DNA of 64,000 nt from Streptomyces shenzhenensis (GCF_003688995.1 NZ_PENI01000012.1:1-64000); one strand, 5' to 3'. Shown: positions 15,882 through 24,872, counted from the stretch's first letter. A program made the numbers and translations. The notes: generated from the letters alone by a model not told the origin.

Positions 15882-17249
15882 ATGGCTTCGCCCGCCGTCG
15901 TCGAACTGTCCCGATGGCAGTTCGCGATCACCGCGATCTTCCATATGACCTTTCCCGCGCTCACCGTCGGGCTCTCCGTGCTGCTCGCCGTCGTGTACAC
16001 GGTCCACGTACGCACGGGAAACCCCCTGTACCTGCAGATCTTCCGGTTCTGGAAGAAGATCTTCGCCGTCGGTTTCGGCCTGGGCGTCGTCGCGGGCACG
16101 GTGATGACCTTCGAGTTCGGCCTGAACTGGGGCACATACGCCCACGCGGTCGGCCCGGTCGTCGGGGTCACCATCGGGATGGAGGTGATCACCGCCTTCT
16201 TCCTGGAGGCGGGGTTCATCGGCCTGATGCTCTACGGGGACGGGCGGATCCGCCCGCGCACCATGGCCCTGGCCAGCTGGACGGTCGCCTTCGGAACCCT
16301 GCTGTCCACCACCTGGATCCTGTCGGCGAACAGCTGGATGCAGGACCCGGTCGGCTACCGGAAGGCCGACGGCCAGTTCCAGGCCGAGGACTGGGCGCGC
16401 ATCCTGTTCAACCCCGCCTTCGCCCACCGCTTCCCGCACATGCTGCTGGCCGTGCTGATCAGCGCGGCCTGGTTCGTCGCCGGCGTCTCCGCCTGGTACC
16501 TGGTCAAGCGGCGCGCCTCCGCCGAGCCCATGGCCCGCCGCTGTCTGTCCCTCGCCCTCGGCGTCCTCGGTGTGCTGATGCCGGTGCAGCTGTACGTCGG
16601 GGACGGCACGGCGGTGTTCATGGGCGAGCACCAACCCCCCAAGCTGGAGGCGTTCGAGGGCAACTGGACGAGCGACAACAACGGCTACAACCTGCTCGTC
16701 GTCCCCGACACGGACCGGGGCGAGAACCGCTTCCACCTCGCGATCCCCCGTCTCGGCTCGGTCATCGCCCAGGACCTCGGCGGGACGAGGACCACACCGG
16801 GACTGCTGCAGACCCCGGCCGACGAACGCCCCAGCATGTGGACCGCCTTCTACGGCTTCCGCGCGATGTACTTCACCGCGCTGCTCATGTTCGGCACGGC
16901 CTTCGCGGGCGTGGTCCTGCGCATGCGGCGGCGCCTGTTCGACTCACCGCGGTTCCTGCGCTGGCTGGTGTGGATGACCCCGGCCGGGATCATCGCCATC
17001 ACCGGCGGCTGGATCGTCGCCGAGACGGGCCGCCAACCATGGGTCGTGTACGGGCAGTTGCGCACCGCGGACGCGGTCTCCCACCTCTCCACGGCCGAAG
17101 TCGCCGCAAGTCTCGCCGGCTTCGTGCTGCTCTACGTCACCCTGCTGGCCGTCTGGGCCCGCTACATCGTCCGTACGGTCAAGGCCGGCCCCGAGGCGCT
17201 GCCCGCGGGACCCGCCTCGCCCGACGTACCGGAGGCCCGCGTTGCTTGA
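15882..17249 (+). CDS. cydA: Cytochrome bd ubiquinol oxidase subunit I
   Basis: This is the 455-residue haem-bearing subunit of the bd-type terminal oxidase in the cytoplasmic membrane. Haem ligands can be placed: His21 in AITAIFHMTFPALTVG, a His in AHRFPHMLLAVLISA, and a Met in FYGFRAMYFTALLM. The GWIVAETGRQPWVVYG motif near the C-terminus is diagnostic. The periplasmic quinol loop (HQPPKLEAFEGNW) is of the short type. The start at ATG 15882 follows CGGGAG. It ends overlapping cydB. Because the adjacent cydDC gene is broken, assembly must depend on another copy or not occur. Confidence 0.95.
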   Translation: MASPAVVELSRWQFAITAIFHMTFPALTVGLSVLLAVVYTVHVRTGNPLYLQIFRFWKKIFAVGFGLGVVAGTVMTFEFGLNWGTYAHAVGPVVGVTIGMEVITAFFLEAGFIGLMLYGDGRIRPRTMALASWTVAFGTLLSTTWILSANSWMQDPVGYRKADGQFQAEDWARILFNPAFAHRFPHMLLAVLISAAWFVAGVSAWYLVKRRASAEPMARRCLSLALGVLGVLMPVQLYVGDGTAVFMGEHQPPKLEAFEGNWTSDNNGYNLLVVPDTDRGENRFHLAIPRLGSVIAQDLGGTRTTPGLLQTPADERPSMWTAFYGFRAMYFTALLMFGTAFAGVVLRMRRRLFDSPRFLRWLVWMTPAGIIAITGGWIVAETGRQPWVVYGQLRTADAVSHLSTAEVAASLAGFVLLYVTLLAVWARYIVRTVKAGPEALPAGPASPDVPEARVA

Positions 17250-18498
17250 GTACGCCGCCTACGCCCTGGTCCTCTTCTCGCTCGGCATGTACGTCGTCCT
17301 CGACGGCTACGACCTCGGCGTGGGCATGCTCAGCCTGGCGGCCGGGCCCGAGCGCCGGCGGGAGTACGGCGAGATCGTGGCCACCGCCTGGGACGCCAAC
17401 GAGAGCTGGCTGATCCTGGTCGGTGTCGTGCTCTGGGCCGGTCTGCCCGGCGCCTACGCCGTGCTGCTGCCCGGTGTCTACCTGCCGCTCATCGGCATGC
17501 TGATCGCGATCATCCTGCGCGGACTGGGCCTGGAGCTGCACAGCGCGGCCGGCCGCTACCGGCGGGGCTGGGCCCTGTTGTTCGGCGGCGCCTCGCTCGC
17601 CGTCACCGTGTGCCAGGGCCTCGTCCTGGGCGCCGTGCTCACCGGCCCGCACCTGCGGAACGGCGCCTTCGACGGCGGGGCCCTCGACTGGTTCAGCCCC
17701 TACGGCGTGCTGTGCGCCCTCGGCCTGGTCATCGTCCATCTGCTGGCCGGGGCCGCCTGGCTGCAGGACAAGACCGAGGGGTGGTCGCGGTCGCGGGTCC
17801 GCCGCGTCGGACGGTCCCTGCTGCTCGGCGCCGGGGTCATGGCACTGGTGCTCGGCCTGGCGCTGCGCAGCGCGGACCCGCAGCAGTTCCCGCTGCACCA
17901 GCCGGTGCGGGCCGTGCTGTTCTGGCTCGCCGTCGCCGTCGCCGCGGCGGCCGGTGCCGTCGCCTGGTACGGCTTCGGCCGCGGCCCGGACTGGCGGCCG
18001 TTCGCGGCCGTGGCCACCATGACGGCCAGTGGGCTGCTGGGACTGGCGGCCCTGACCGTGCCGGTCGTCGTACCGCCCGGTCTGACCGTCCATCAGGTCG
18101 CGAGCCCGCACTCCTCCCAGCTCTTCCTGGTCCTGGGGGTCGGCCTGTGCATGCCGTTCGTGCTGGCCTACAACATCTACGCGTGGCACAGTTTCCGCGG
18201 CAAGTACCGCGCTCCGGTGGACAGTCCCGTACCGCCGCCGCCCGCCAGGACCCGCACGCCCGCACCCGCTGCCACCGGCGATCCGCGGACACTCGTGCGC
18301 CGCGTCCTGCTGACGGTGCTCGGTGTCCTGGCCGCGGCCCTCCCCCAGGATGTGTTCGGCGGCGTCTCCGCCCTGATCGGGCCGATCGGCGTCACGGTGC
18401 TCGGCTGCGCCGCGCTGGCCGCCTGGATCGTCGGCGACCACCGTGACGCCCGCGCCGGCTGCTTCGACGCGGACACCGGGGCGGAGACCCGCTCGTGA
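17242..18498 (+). CDS. cydB: Cytochrome bd ubiquinol oxidase subunit II
   Basis: This is a 418-residue CydB with the family opening YVVLDGYDLGVGMLSL and TAWDANESWLILVGVVLWAGLPGAYA, and about eight to ten membrane segments. I accept the TTG start at 17242 because GGAGG lies six bases upstream and the frame overlaps the cydA stop. The C-terminus is longer than the usual ~340 residues: after FRGKYRAPVD comes a Pro-rich linker and two more hydrophobic segments (VLLTVLGVLAAALPQDVFGG, IGPIGVTVLGCAALAAW). It may therefore be an extended form. The stop overlaps the start of the cydDC remnant (GTGA). Confidence 0.93.
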   Translation: MLEYAAYALVLFSLGMYVVLDGYDLGVGMLSLAAGPERRREYGEIVATAWDANESWLILVGVVLWAGLPGAYAVLLPGVYLPLIGMLIAIILRGLGLELHSAAGRYRRGWALLFGGASLAVTVCQGLVLGAVLTGPHLRNGAFDGGALDWFSPYGVLCALGLVIVHLLAGAAWLQDKTEGWSRSRVRRVGRSLLLGAGVMALVLGLALRSADPQQFPLHQPVRAVLFWLAVAVAAAAGAVAWYGFGRGPDWRPFAAVATMTASGLLGLAALTVPVVVPPGLTVHQVASPHSSQLFLVLGVGLCMPFVLAYNIYAWHSFRGKYRAPVDSPVPPPPARTRTPAPAATGDPRTLVRRVLLTVLGVLAAALPQDVFGGVSALIGPIGVTVLGCAALAAWIVGDHRDARAGCFDADTGAETRS

Positions 18499-18956
18499 GC
18501 GGCACCGCCGTACTCCCGGACGCACTGGCCGCGGAGCGGACCGAGGACCCGGTCCCCGCGACGACTGGCTGGCCGACGACACGGTGGCGGCCAATCTGCG
18601 GCAGGCGGCGCCCGCCGCCGGCACCGCCGCCCTGCGGGCCGTCCTGGAGGTGGTCGGCCTCTCCGCGCTACCGCTCGACACCTCGGTGGGCCCCGGCGGG
18701 CGCCTGCTGTCCCAGGGGCAGCGACGGCGCCTCGCCACCGCGCGCGCCGTACTGCGGCGTCCCGCGGTGCTGCTGCTCGACGAGCCCACCGCGGGGCTGG
18801 ACCGGCCCACCGCCGAGGCGCTGCTGACCGCGCTGTTCCGGGAGCTGCCCGAGACCTCGGTGGTGATCGCCGTACAGGAGCAGCACCTCGGCCTGCCGGC
18901 CCGGCAACCGACCGCGGTCGTCCGCCTGGGCGGGACCGCGGACCGGTCCGACGGCG
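18495..18956 (+). pseudogene. cydDC ABC-exporter remnant (large internal deletion)
   Basis: GTG 18495 overlaps the cydB stop and opens VSGTAVLPDALAAERTEDP. Within about 25 codons the reading shifts to another frame, which carries only the end of an ABC ATPase: DTVAANLRQAAP, the signature LLSQGQRRRLATARAVLRRP, Walker B VLLLDEPTAGLDR and a trailing ETSVVIAVQEQHLG. Intact CydD/CydC proteins have about 550 residues each with six membrane helices and a Walker A; all that is missing. The open frame continues into the convergent reductase gene. CydDC exports thiols and is needed for bd oxidase assembly in other bacteria. Confidence 0.8.
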
Positions 18957-18983
18957 GTACGGCAGCGCCTCTCGGGGCCGGGC

Positions 18984-19607
18984 TCAGTCGAAGCGCAAAT
19001 CGGAAAGCTGCCGTTCGAGCGCAGTGACGTCGTCCTCGGGGTCCTCGGATGCCGGCCCGGCAGGACGCGCGGCCATCAGGGCGGCCAGCTCGCCGCCCGC
19101 CCGCCGGATGCGCCCGGGCAGTCCGTCCGTGTACGCGTCACCGCCCGACCCCCAGTCCTCGGACGCCGCGTACACCGCGGTCGGCACGACGGCCGCGCGC
19201 AGGTAGGAGAACAGCGGGCGCAGCGCGTGCTCCAGGACCAGGGAGTGGCGGGCCGTACCGCCGGTCGCGGCGATCAGCACCGGCTTGCCGGTCAGGGCCG
19301 CCGGATCGATCAGGTCGAAGAAGGACTTGAACAGTCCGCTGTAGGAGGCGGTGAACACGGGGGTGACCGCGATCAGGCCGGCGGCGCCCGTCACCGAGTC
19401 GATCGCGGCGGCCAGCGGGGGCGGTGGGAAACCGGTCACGAGGTTGTTGGCGACGGGGACGGCCAGTTCACGCAGTTCGACGACCTCGGTCTCCAGGTCG
19501 AGGCCCCGGGTGGCGAGTTCGCCGCCGGCCGCCTCGGCGAGACGGTCTGCCAGCAGCCGGGTGGAGGACGGGGTGCTCAGCCCCGCGGACACGGCGACGA
19601 GCTTCAT
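18984..19607 (-). CDS. NAD(P)H-dependent FMN reductase (CE1759-type)
   Basis: This 207-residue flavodoxin-fold reductase starts MKLVAVSAGLSTPSSTRLLADRL (phosphate loop) and contains ITPVFTASYSGLFKSFFD-type FMN contacts at VTPVFTASYSGLFKSF, then VLIAATGGTARHSLVLEHALRP. This is the pattern of the CE1759 family, which pairs with the CE1758-type flavin-dependent oxidoreductase. Here the partner overlaps directly upstream by four bases (ATGA). It probably supplies reduced FMN to that partner. It is convergent with the cydDC remnant. Confidence 0.92.
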   Translation of the reverse strand: MKLVAVSAGLSTPSSTRLLADRLAEAAGGELATRGLDLETEVVELRELAVPVANNLVTGFPPPPLAAAIDSVTGAAGLIAVTPVFTASYSGLFKSFFDLIDPAALTGKPVLIAATGGTARHSLVLEHALRPLFSYLRAAVVPTAVYAASEDWGSGGDAYTDGLPGRIRRAGGELAALMAARPAGPASEDPEDDVTALERQLSDLRFD

Positions 19608-20701
19608 GCGGCGCTCTCCCCCTTCGAGGCCGCCGCGGCGGCGACCCGGGCCGCGTGCGTCGGCGCGTCCGGCACCTCGGCGGGGCGCCCCTTCGCGAAC
19701 TCCTCGCGCAGCACGGGCACCACCTCCTCGCCGAGCAGGTCGAGCTGCTCCAGCACGGTCTTCAGGGGCAGGCCCGCGTGGTCCATCAGGAACAGCTGCC
19801 GCTGGTAGTCGCCGACGGTCTCACGGAAGGACAGCGTCCGCTCGATGACCTGCTGCGGGGAGCCCACCGTCAGCGGAGTCTGCTCGGTGAAGTCCTCCAG
19901 GGACGGTCCATGGCCGTAGACCGGGGCATTGTCGAAGTAGGGGCGGAACTCCCGCACGGCGTCCTGCGAGTTCTTCCGCATGAAGACCTGACCGCCGAGA
20001 CCGACGACGGCCTCTTCGGGGCTGCCGTGCCCGTAGTGGGCGTAGCGCCGCCGGTACAGCTGGACCATCCGCCGCGTGTGCTCGGCCGGCCAGAAGATGT
20101 TGTTGTGGAAGAAGCCGTCGCCGTAGTACGCCGCCTGGTCGGCGATCTCCGGCGAGCGGATCGAGCCGTGCCAGACGAACGGCGCCACGCCGTCCAGCGG
20201 GCGGGGCGTGGCGGTGAAGCCCTGCAACGGGGTGCGGAACGTGCCCTCCCAGTCCACCACGTCCTCGCGCCACAGCCGGTGCAACAGCCCGTAGTTCTCC
20301 CGGGCGAGCGGAATGCCCTGCCGGATGTCCTGCCCGAACCACGGATAGACGGGCCCGGTGTTGCCGCGCCCCAGCATCAGGTCGACCCGGCCGTCCGCGA
20401 GGTGCTGGAGCATCGCGAAGTCCTCGGCGATCTTCACCGGGTCGTTGGTGGTGATCAGGGTCGTGGCGGTGGACAGGATCAGCCGCTCCGTGCGCGCGGC
20501 GACGTAGCCGAGCATCGTGGTCGGGGACGACGGCACGAACGGCGGGTTGTGGTGCTCGCCGGTGGCGAAGACGTCCAGGCCCACCTCCTCCGCCTTGAGT
20601 GCGATGGCGACCATCGCCTTGATGCGTTCGTGCTCCGGCGGAGTACGGCCTGTGGTCGGATCGGTGGTCACGTCCCCGACCGTGAAGATGCCGAACTGCA
20701 T
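19604..20701 (-). CDS. LLM-class flavin-dependent oxidoreductase (CE1758 family)
   Basis: This is a 365-residue luciferase-like TIM-barrel enzyme. It opens MQFGIFTVGDVTTDPTTG, has EEVGLDVFATGEHHNPPFVPSSP, ILSTATTLITTNDPVKIAEDFA and LMLGRGNTGPVYPWF, and ends in an Ala-rich tail. I chose ATG 20701 because the family starts with this motif; the upstream extension to 20767 is not conserved in character. A CCTAGCGTT box lies upstream on the minus strand. With the FMN reductase it forms a two-component monooxygenase. The substrate is unknown. Confidence 0.92.
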   Translation of the reverse strand: MQFGIFTVGDVTTDPTTGRTPPEHERIKAMVAIALKAEEVGLDVFATGEHHNPPFVPSSPTTMLGYVAARTERLILSTATTLITTNDPVKIAEDFAMLQHLADGRVDLMLGRGNTGPVYPWFGQDIRQGIPLARENYGLLHRLWREDVVDWEGTFRTPLQGFTATPRPLDGVAPFVWHGSIRSPEIADQAAYYGDGFFHNNIFWPAEHTRRMVQLYRRRYAHYGHGSPEEAVVGLGGQVFMRKNSQDAVREFRPYFDNAPVYGHGPSLEDFTEQTPLTVGSPQQVIERTLSFRETVGDYQRQLFLMDHAGLPLKTVLEQLDLLGEEVVPVLREEFAKGRPAEVPDAPTHAARVAAAAASKGESAA

Positions 20702-20905
20702 GGGTCCCTCTTCTTCCGGCAATCGTGTGCGGTGGGGAACGCTAGGCGCCGGCCGGCCACTCGTCATGACTGTGCGTGCACGGGTACGGGCCCTTCAGCG
20801 CCCTCCTCCCGCATGTCGGCACCGTGCGCTGTCGTCCGGCACGGATGATGGCCGCCGGGGCCGGCTGCCGATCCGCTGCCCCTGTGCTGGGAAAGGAGCT
20901 CTTCG

Positions 20906-21766
20906 ATGGTCGATGAAGTCGATGAATCGGTCTTGGTGCTTGCGGCGACCGGTGGACAGGGCCGGGCGGTGGTCGACGCGCTGCTGGCCCGTGGGGCCCG
21001 GATCAGGGCGCTGGTCCGCGACCCCGGCCGAAGTGCCGCGCGGGAGCTGGCCGGCCACGGCATCGACGTGGTGGCGGGTTCGCTGAGCGATCGAGGATCG
21101 CTCGCCGCTGCCATGCGGGGGGTGGCCGGTGTCTTCGCGTTCACCACGCCCTTCGAGGCCGGTGTCGAGGCGGAGGTGGCGCAGGGGCGGGCCATCCTCG
21201 CCGCCGCGAGGCAGGAACGCGTGCCGCATCTCGTGTTCAGTTCGGTCGCCGGGGCCGACCAGGACAGCGGGGTACCACACTTCGAGAGCAAGGCGCGCAT
21301 CGAGGCGGAACTGACCGCGGGCGATGTCGCGTACACGATCCTGGGGCCGACGTACTTCTTCGACAACGCGCTCGGTGGCGCGCGGCGCATCCTCGACGGC
21401 GTTCTCGATCTGCCGCTGCCGCCCGACCGGCCGCTGCAGCAGCTCGCCCGGCCCGACCTCGGCGCGTTCGCGGCGGAAGTGCTGCTCAACCCCGCTCCGT
21501 ACCTCGGGCAGCGCATCGAACTGGCCGGCGACGCCCCCACGCCCACGCAGATGGCGGCGGCGCTCGGCGCGGCGCTGGGACGGGACGTCCGCCATGAGCG
21601 CGTACCGCTGTCGGCCATCGGCAATCCGGACATGCACGCGATGTGGGCGTTCCTGAACGGGCCCGGCTATCGCGTCGACCTCCCCGCGCTCCACGCCGCC
21701 CACCCGGAGATCCGCTGGACCGGCTTCGCCGACTGGGCACAGCGCACCTGGTCGGCGGCCGGCTGA
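20906..21766 (+). CDS. NmrA-family NAD(P)-binding protein
   Basis: This 286-residue atypical SDR starts with ESVLVLAATGGQGRAVVDALLARGARIRALVRD, the GxxGxxG dinucleotide motif of NmrA/HSCARG-type redox sensors and quinone reductases. It continues with VPHLVFSSVAGADQDSGVPHFESKARIEAEL and YTILGPTYFFDN. The start at ATG 20906 follows AAAGGAG at eight bases. It diverges from the flavin monooxygenase; GTGCGCTGTCG at 20824 in the shared region weakly resembles the element at 4144. It may sense redox state or reduce quinones. Confidence 0.9.
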   Translation: MVDEVDESVLVLAATGGQGRAVVDALLARGARIRALVRDPGRSAARELAGHGIDVVAGSLSDRGSLAAAMRGVAGVFAFTTPFEAGVEAEVAQGRAILAAARQERVPHLVFSSVAGADQDSGVPHFESKARIEAELTAGDVAYTILGPTYFFDNALGGARRILDGVLDLPLPPDRPLQQLARPDLGAFAAEVLLNPAPYLGQRIELAGDAPTPTQMAAALGAALGRDVRHERVPLSAIGNPDMHAMWAFLNGPGYRVDLPALHAAHPEIRWTGFADWAQRTWSAAG

Positions 21767-21798
21767 ACCGACCGCGCGCCCGCGTCGCGGGATTCACC

Positions 21799-21826
21799 CC
21801 GGGCGGCCCCTCGGGCACGCGCCCGG
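21799..21826. terminator. Hairpin between convergent genes
   Basis: CCGGGCG at 21799-21805 pairs with CGCCCGG at 21820-21826, and inside it GCCC pairs with GGGC around a CTC loop, leaving a three-base bulge. It lies between the stops of the NmrA-like gene and the minus-strand small gene, a position expected for a shared terminator. Confidence 0.5.
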
Positions 21827-21935
21827 GTCCGGGCGCGGCGCCGCCGTCGGCCGCGTGAGGCTTCGCGTGCGGCGCTCGGCCGACCGGGGTGCCGCCGCGG
21901 ACGACGCCGCCCGGAAGCACCGGGAGCGCCCCGAG

Positions 21936-22166
21936 CTAACGCGGCTCCACGCCGAGATCCGTGTCGACGTCATAGCCCGGTTCGCCCTGGCCGGCCGTCG
22001 GATGAGCGATGTCGGCCGCCAGGTCGAATGCCGCCCCGTCGATCGCGTTCTCCAGCGCGGACTCCTCGTGCTCGGACCGAACACGGCGATGATGCTCGGT
22101 CACCTTTTCCACGAGGTGCCGAAGATGCGGGTGCCGGTCAGCCGGATTCGGCTCTGCCGTGTCCAT
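21936..22166 (-). CDS. Small acidic hypothetical protein
   Basis: This encodes 76 residues from ATG 22166, with GAGAGGA nine bases upstream. It is hydrophilic: an amphipathic helix is likely in RHLVEKVTEHHRRVRSEHEESALENAIDGAAFDLAADIAH (residues about 16-55) and the tail is acidic. It lies 26 bases behind the DUF5709 gene, so the two are probably co-transcribed. I do not recognise a family. Confidence 0.6.
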   Translation of the reverse strand: MDTAEPNPADRHPHLRHLVEKVTEHHRRVRSEHEESALENAIDGAAFDLAADIAHPTAGQGEPGYDVDTDLGVEPR

Positions 22167-22192
22167 GCGGTGGTCCTCTCTGCGGGCAGGAA

Positions 22193-22642
22193 TCAGCGGG
22201 TCCCGGAATCGGGAATCACATGCATCGCGGCCTCTTCCGCCGACGCACCGGCGCCGTCCAGGCCGATGTCGGATGCAAAGAGGTCGGACTCGGTGTTCTC
22301 GTGGCTGCCCTCGTCCGGCGCGACGAGGCGGCCGGCGCGCTCGTCGCCGACCTCGTGGTCGCGGGGCTCACCGGCCATGCCCCAGGTGTCCCCGATACCG
22401 TCGCCCTCGGGGACACCGACGTCGGGCACCTCCTCGGCGAGGCGCTCGTCCAGGCTCTCGCCTCGCCACCGCTCCGCCGCCGTGACACCGGTGTGCTCCA
22501 CGCCCCAGGGTTTCTCCGGGGGCGAATAGCCCTCGTCCAACGCCTCGTCGCCGCCTCGGTGGTCGAGGGTGTCCGACGCGTCCAGCAGACCGGCGTCGTC
22601 CTGCACCTCCGACCCGTCGGGCTGGTAGACGTCGTCACCCAT
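22193..22642 (-). CDS. DUF5709 protein
   Basis: This acidic 149-residue protein opens MGDDVYQPDGSEVQDDAGLLD and contains EKPWGVEHTGVTAAERWRGE, DERLAEEVPDVGV and AGRLVAPDEGSHENTE, ending in GASAEEAAMHVIPDSGTR. This is the repeated acidic pattern of the actinobacterial DUF5709 family, of unknown function. ATG 22642 is chosen; an in-frame TTG at 22657 directly abuts GGAG and is less likely. It is predicted to be largely disordered. Confidence 0.8.
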   Translation of the reverse strand: MGDDVYQPDGSEVQDDAGLLDASDTLDHRGGDEALDEGYSPPEKPWGVEHTGVTAAERWRGESLDERLAEEVPDVGVPEGDGIGDTWGMAGEPRDHEVGDERAGRLVAPDEGSHENTESDLFASDIGLDGAGASAEEAAMHVIPDSGTR

Positions 22643-22793
22643 CGTCTCGCCGGTCAACTCCGGTCACCGTCCTCGTCCGGTTTCGGGTCCTTCCACCGGA
22701 ACCCCGCGAACCGAAGGGTAGGCGGCGGGCCGGGGAGCGATCGTGCTGACAGCGCCCCGGTTCTTGTCGTTCCGGGAACAGCGCGCCCAGGTG

Positions 22794-23765
22794 TCAGGTC
22801 TCCTGCTGCGCACGGCGCCACTGCACCGGCGACATCCCGTATGCCGCGCGGAATGTCCGGCTGAAGTGGGACGGGTTGGTGAAGCCCCAGCGTGCGGCCA
22901 CCGCCGCGATCGACCTGTGGGCCGCGCCGTACTGGGCGAGTTCCTCGCGTGCCGCCTCCAGCCGCTGCGTCCGTATCCAGGCGTTGACCGTGGTGCCCTG
23001 CGTCTGGAAGAGCCGGTGCAGATAGCGCAGCGAGATACGGTGCCGGTCGGCGATGTCCTGCGGAGTGAGTCCGGGGTCCTGCAGCCGGTCCTGGACGGAT
23101 GCCGTGATCCGCTCCCACAGCGCCGGCGCGGGCCGCCTGCCCACCTGTTCCAGGGCCAGGGTGCCCAGGACCTCCGCGGCCATCCGCGCGAGTTCGCCGC
23201 GGCGGGCCGCACGGGCCCCGGCGACCTCGTCGACGAGCCCGCACAGCAACGGCAGCAGCAGAGCCGCCGCGCCCCCACCGGCCTCGTCCACCACGGTGGC
23301 CGTCAGCGCGGACAACTGCCCTTCCTCCAGCCGGAGCAGGGCCCGGGGCAGCATGAGGACCCGGGCCCGCTGCCGCCTCGGCAGCACGATCCGGTACGGG
23401 CGCCGCGCGTCGTGGAACGCCAGCAGTCCGGGCCGGAGCTCGGCGGTGCGGCCGTCCTGCAACAGCAGTGCGGTGCCCTCCAGCTGCAGACGCGCCAGGA
23501 TGTGCGTGCGGTGATCGGCGGCCACCGAGCGGGCGCTGCGCAGGATCGTCCCCGGGCCGGACTCCTCCGTGGCGATCTGGAGGGCGCCCAGGCGCTCGGC
23601 GGTCAGTTCGGCGGCCCACGGGCGGCCGCCCTCCACGGCGACCTCGACGTCCACGAAGACCTCGGACAGCGCGCGTTCCCAGGCGGCGACGCGGTCGTCC
23701 GGAGGCAGGCCCCGGGTGGCGAAGGACACCCCCTGGCCGGGGACGGTCAGCGATCCCGTCAGCAC
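22794..23765 (-). CDS. AraC/XylS-family transcriptional regulator (second of pair)
   Basis: This is a 323-residue regulator. Its AraC-binding-like N-terminal half (residues about 20-200) contains FATRGLPPDDRVAAWERALSEVFVDVEV. Its C-terminal double helix-turn-helix has DIADRHRISLRYLHRLFQTQGTTVNAWIRTQRLEAAREEL and VAARWGFTNPSHFSRTFRAAYGMSPVQWRR. The start is GTG 23765, after GGGAGAGG, overlapping the end of the upstream AraC gene by seven bases. The two proteins share the same layout and look like an old tandem duplication. A link to the GTGCGC repeat elements at 4121 and 15291 is possible but unproven. Confidence 0.92.
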   Translation of the reverse strand: MLTGSLTVPGQGVSFATRGLPPDDRVAAWERALSEVFVDVEVAVEGGRPWAAELTAERLGALQIATEESGPGTILRSARSVAADHRTHILARLQLEGTALLLQDGRTAELRPGLLAFHDARRPYRIVLPRRQRARVLMLPRALLRLEEGQLSALTATVVDEAGGGAAALLLPLLCGLVDEVAGARAARRGELARMAAEVLGTLALEQVGRRPAPALWERITASVQDRLQDPGLTPQDIADRHRISLRYLHRLFQTQGTTVNAWIRTQRLEAAREELAQYGAAHRSIAAVAARWGFTNPSHFSRTFRAAYGMSPVQWRRAQQET

Positions 23766-24799
23766 CGCGCCTCTCCCGCCGCGCGGCTCGCCCGCTCCCG
23801 GTCGAGCCACTCCGAGGGAGACAGGCCGAAGGAACTGCGGAAGGCCCTGCTGAACCGGGCGGCGCTGGTGAAACCCCAGCGTCGCGCCACCTGGCCCAGG
23901 CTGACGGATCCCGGTGCCCGTACGGCGAGCTCCCTGCGGCACTCGTGCAGGCGCAGTTCGCGGATCCACCGGCACACGGTGGTGTCCTCGGCCTCGAACA
24001 GCCGGTGGAGATAGCGGACCGAGATGTCGTGGGCGTCGGCGATGGCCCGGGGGGCCAGGCCGGGGTCCGACAGGTGCCAGCGGACGAAGGTCTTGATCCG
24101 CAGCAGCAGCACCCGGTCGGCATCGGGCAGGACGGCGGGGTCCTCGCCCAGTCGGTCCGCCGCCGTGATCGCCATCAGGTCGATGACGCTCTCGGCCAGT
24201 CGCTCGGCCACCGGCGCCGCGTATGTCTCGGAGGTGTCCGCCAGCCGTTCCAGCAACGGGGCGAGAAGGGCGGGCAGACCGCCGCTCGGGCGCACGGCCG
24301 ACCCGGTGAGCTGCCGTAGCTCGGCCTCCGACCGCCCGAGCAGGGCCCGCGGCACCGCGAAGATCTTCAGCCGGAAGCGTTCGGGGAAGGTGGTGCGAAA
24401 GGGCCGGACGGTCTCGAAGAACCCGATGTCGCCGGCCCTCAGCTCCGTGGTGCGGCCGTCCTGTTCGACCTGGGCCCGGCCGGTGCTCTGGACCGCCACG
24501 AAGACGTCCCGCCCGTCGCCGCGTGCGATGAGGCGCGGCGACCGGTGGACGCGGCCCGGGTCGCACTCCACCGTGGTGATCCGCAGGTCACCGAGGTGGC
24601 CGGTGCGCAGGGCCGCGTCATAGGTACGGCCTTCGGTGGCGATGTCCATCCCGACCAGGGTCGCGAGCACGGCATCGTGCCAGAAGTCCAGGCTCTCGCA
24701 CGGCGGAACCGAACGGGTGCTCAGCACGCGGGCTCGCGGACTCGCGAGGGGCGCGGGGCACCGGCGTCTCTTCTCGGCGGAGTCGATGACGGTTGGCAT
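23759..24799 (-). CDS. AraC/XylS-family transcriptional regulator (first of pair)
   Basis: This is a 346-residue regulator starting MPTVIDSAEKRRRCP. The N-terminal AraC-binding-like domain includes CESLDFWHDAVLATLVGMDI and DVFVAVQSTGRAQVEQDGR. The C-terminal DNA-binding domain has AIADAHDISVRYLHRLFEAEDTTVCRWIRELRLHECRREL and VARRWGFTSAARFSRAFRSSFGLSPSEW. ATG 24799 lies inside a perfect 8-bp-arm inverted repeat, which suggests self-repression or a control hairpin. It follows the Cys-hydrolase gene by 73 bases on the same strand. Confidence 0.92.
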   Translation of the reverse strand: MPTVIDSAEKRRRCPAPLASPRARVLSTRSVPPCESLDFWHDAVLATLVGMDIATEGRTYDAALRTGHLGDLRITTVECDPGRVHRSPRLIARGDGRDVFVAVQSTGRAQVEQDGRTTELRAGDIGFFETVRPFRTTFPERFRLKIFAVPRALLGRSEAELRQLTGSAVRPSGGLPALLAPLLERLADTSETYAAPVAERLAESVIDLMAITAADRLGEDPAVLPDADRVLLLRIKTFVRWHLSDPGLAPRAIADAHDISVRYLHRLFEAEDTTVCRWIRELRLHECRRELAVRAPGSVSLGQVARRWGFTSAARFSRAFRSSFGLSPSEWLDRERASRAAGEARC

Positions 24800-24813
24800 G
24801 CTTCGAGCATGCC
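24795..24813. promoter_or_regulatory. Perfect inverted repeat over the AraC start codon
   Basis: GGCATGCTTCGAGCATGCC has 8-bp perfect arms (24795-24802 and 24806-24813) around a 3-base centre. It covers the start codon (24797-24799) of the first AraC gene. It could be an operator for a dimeric regulator or a hairpin in the leader that occludes translation. Confidence 0.55.
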
Positions 24814-24872
24814 GGGGCGGCGCCGGCCGGCGCATCAGTCGGTCGACTGGTCCCCGGCCCGCGCCGCGTGCC

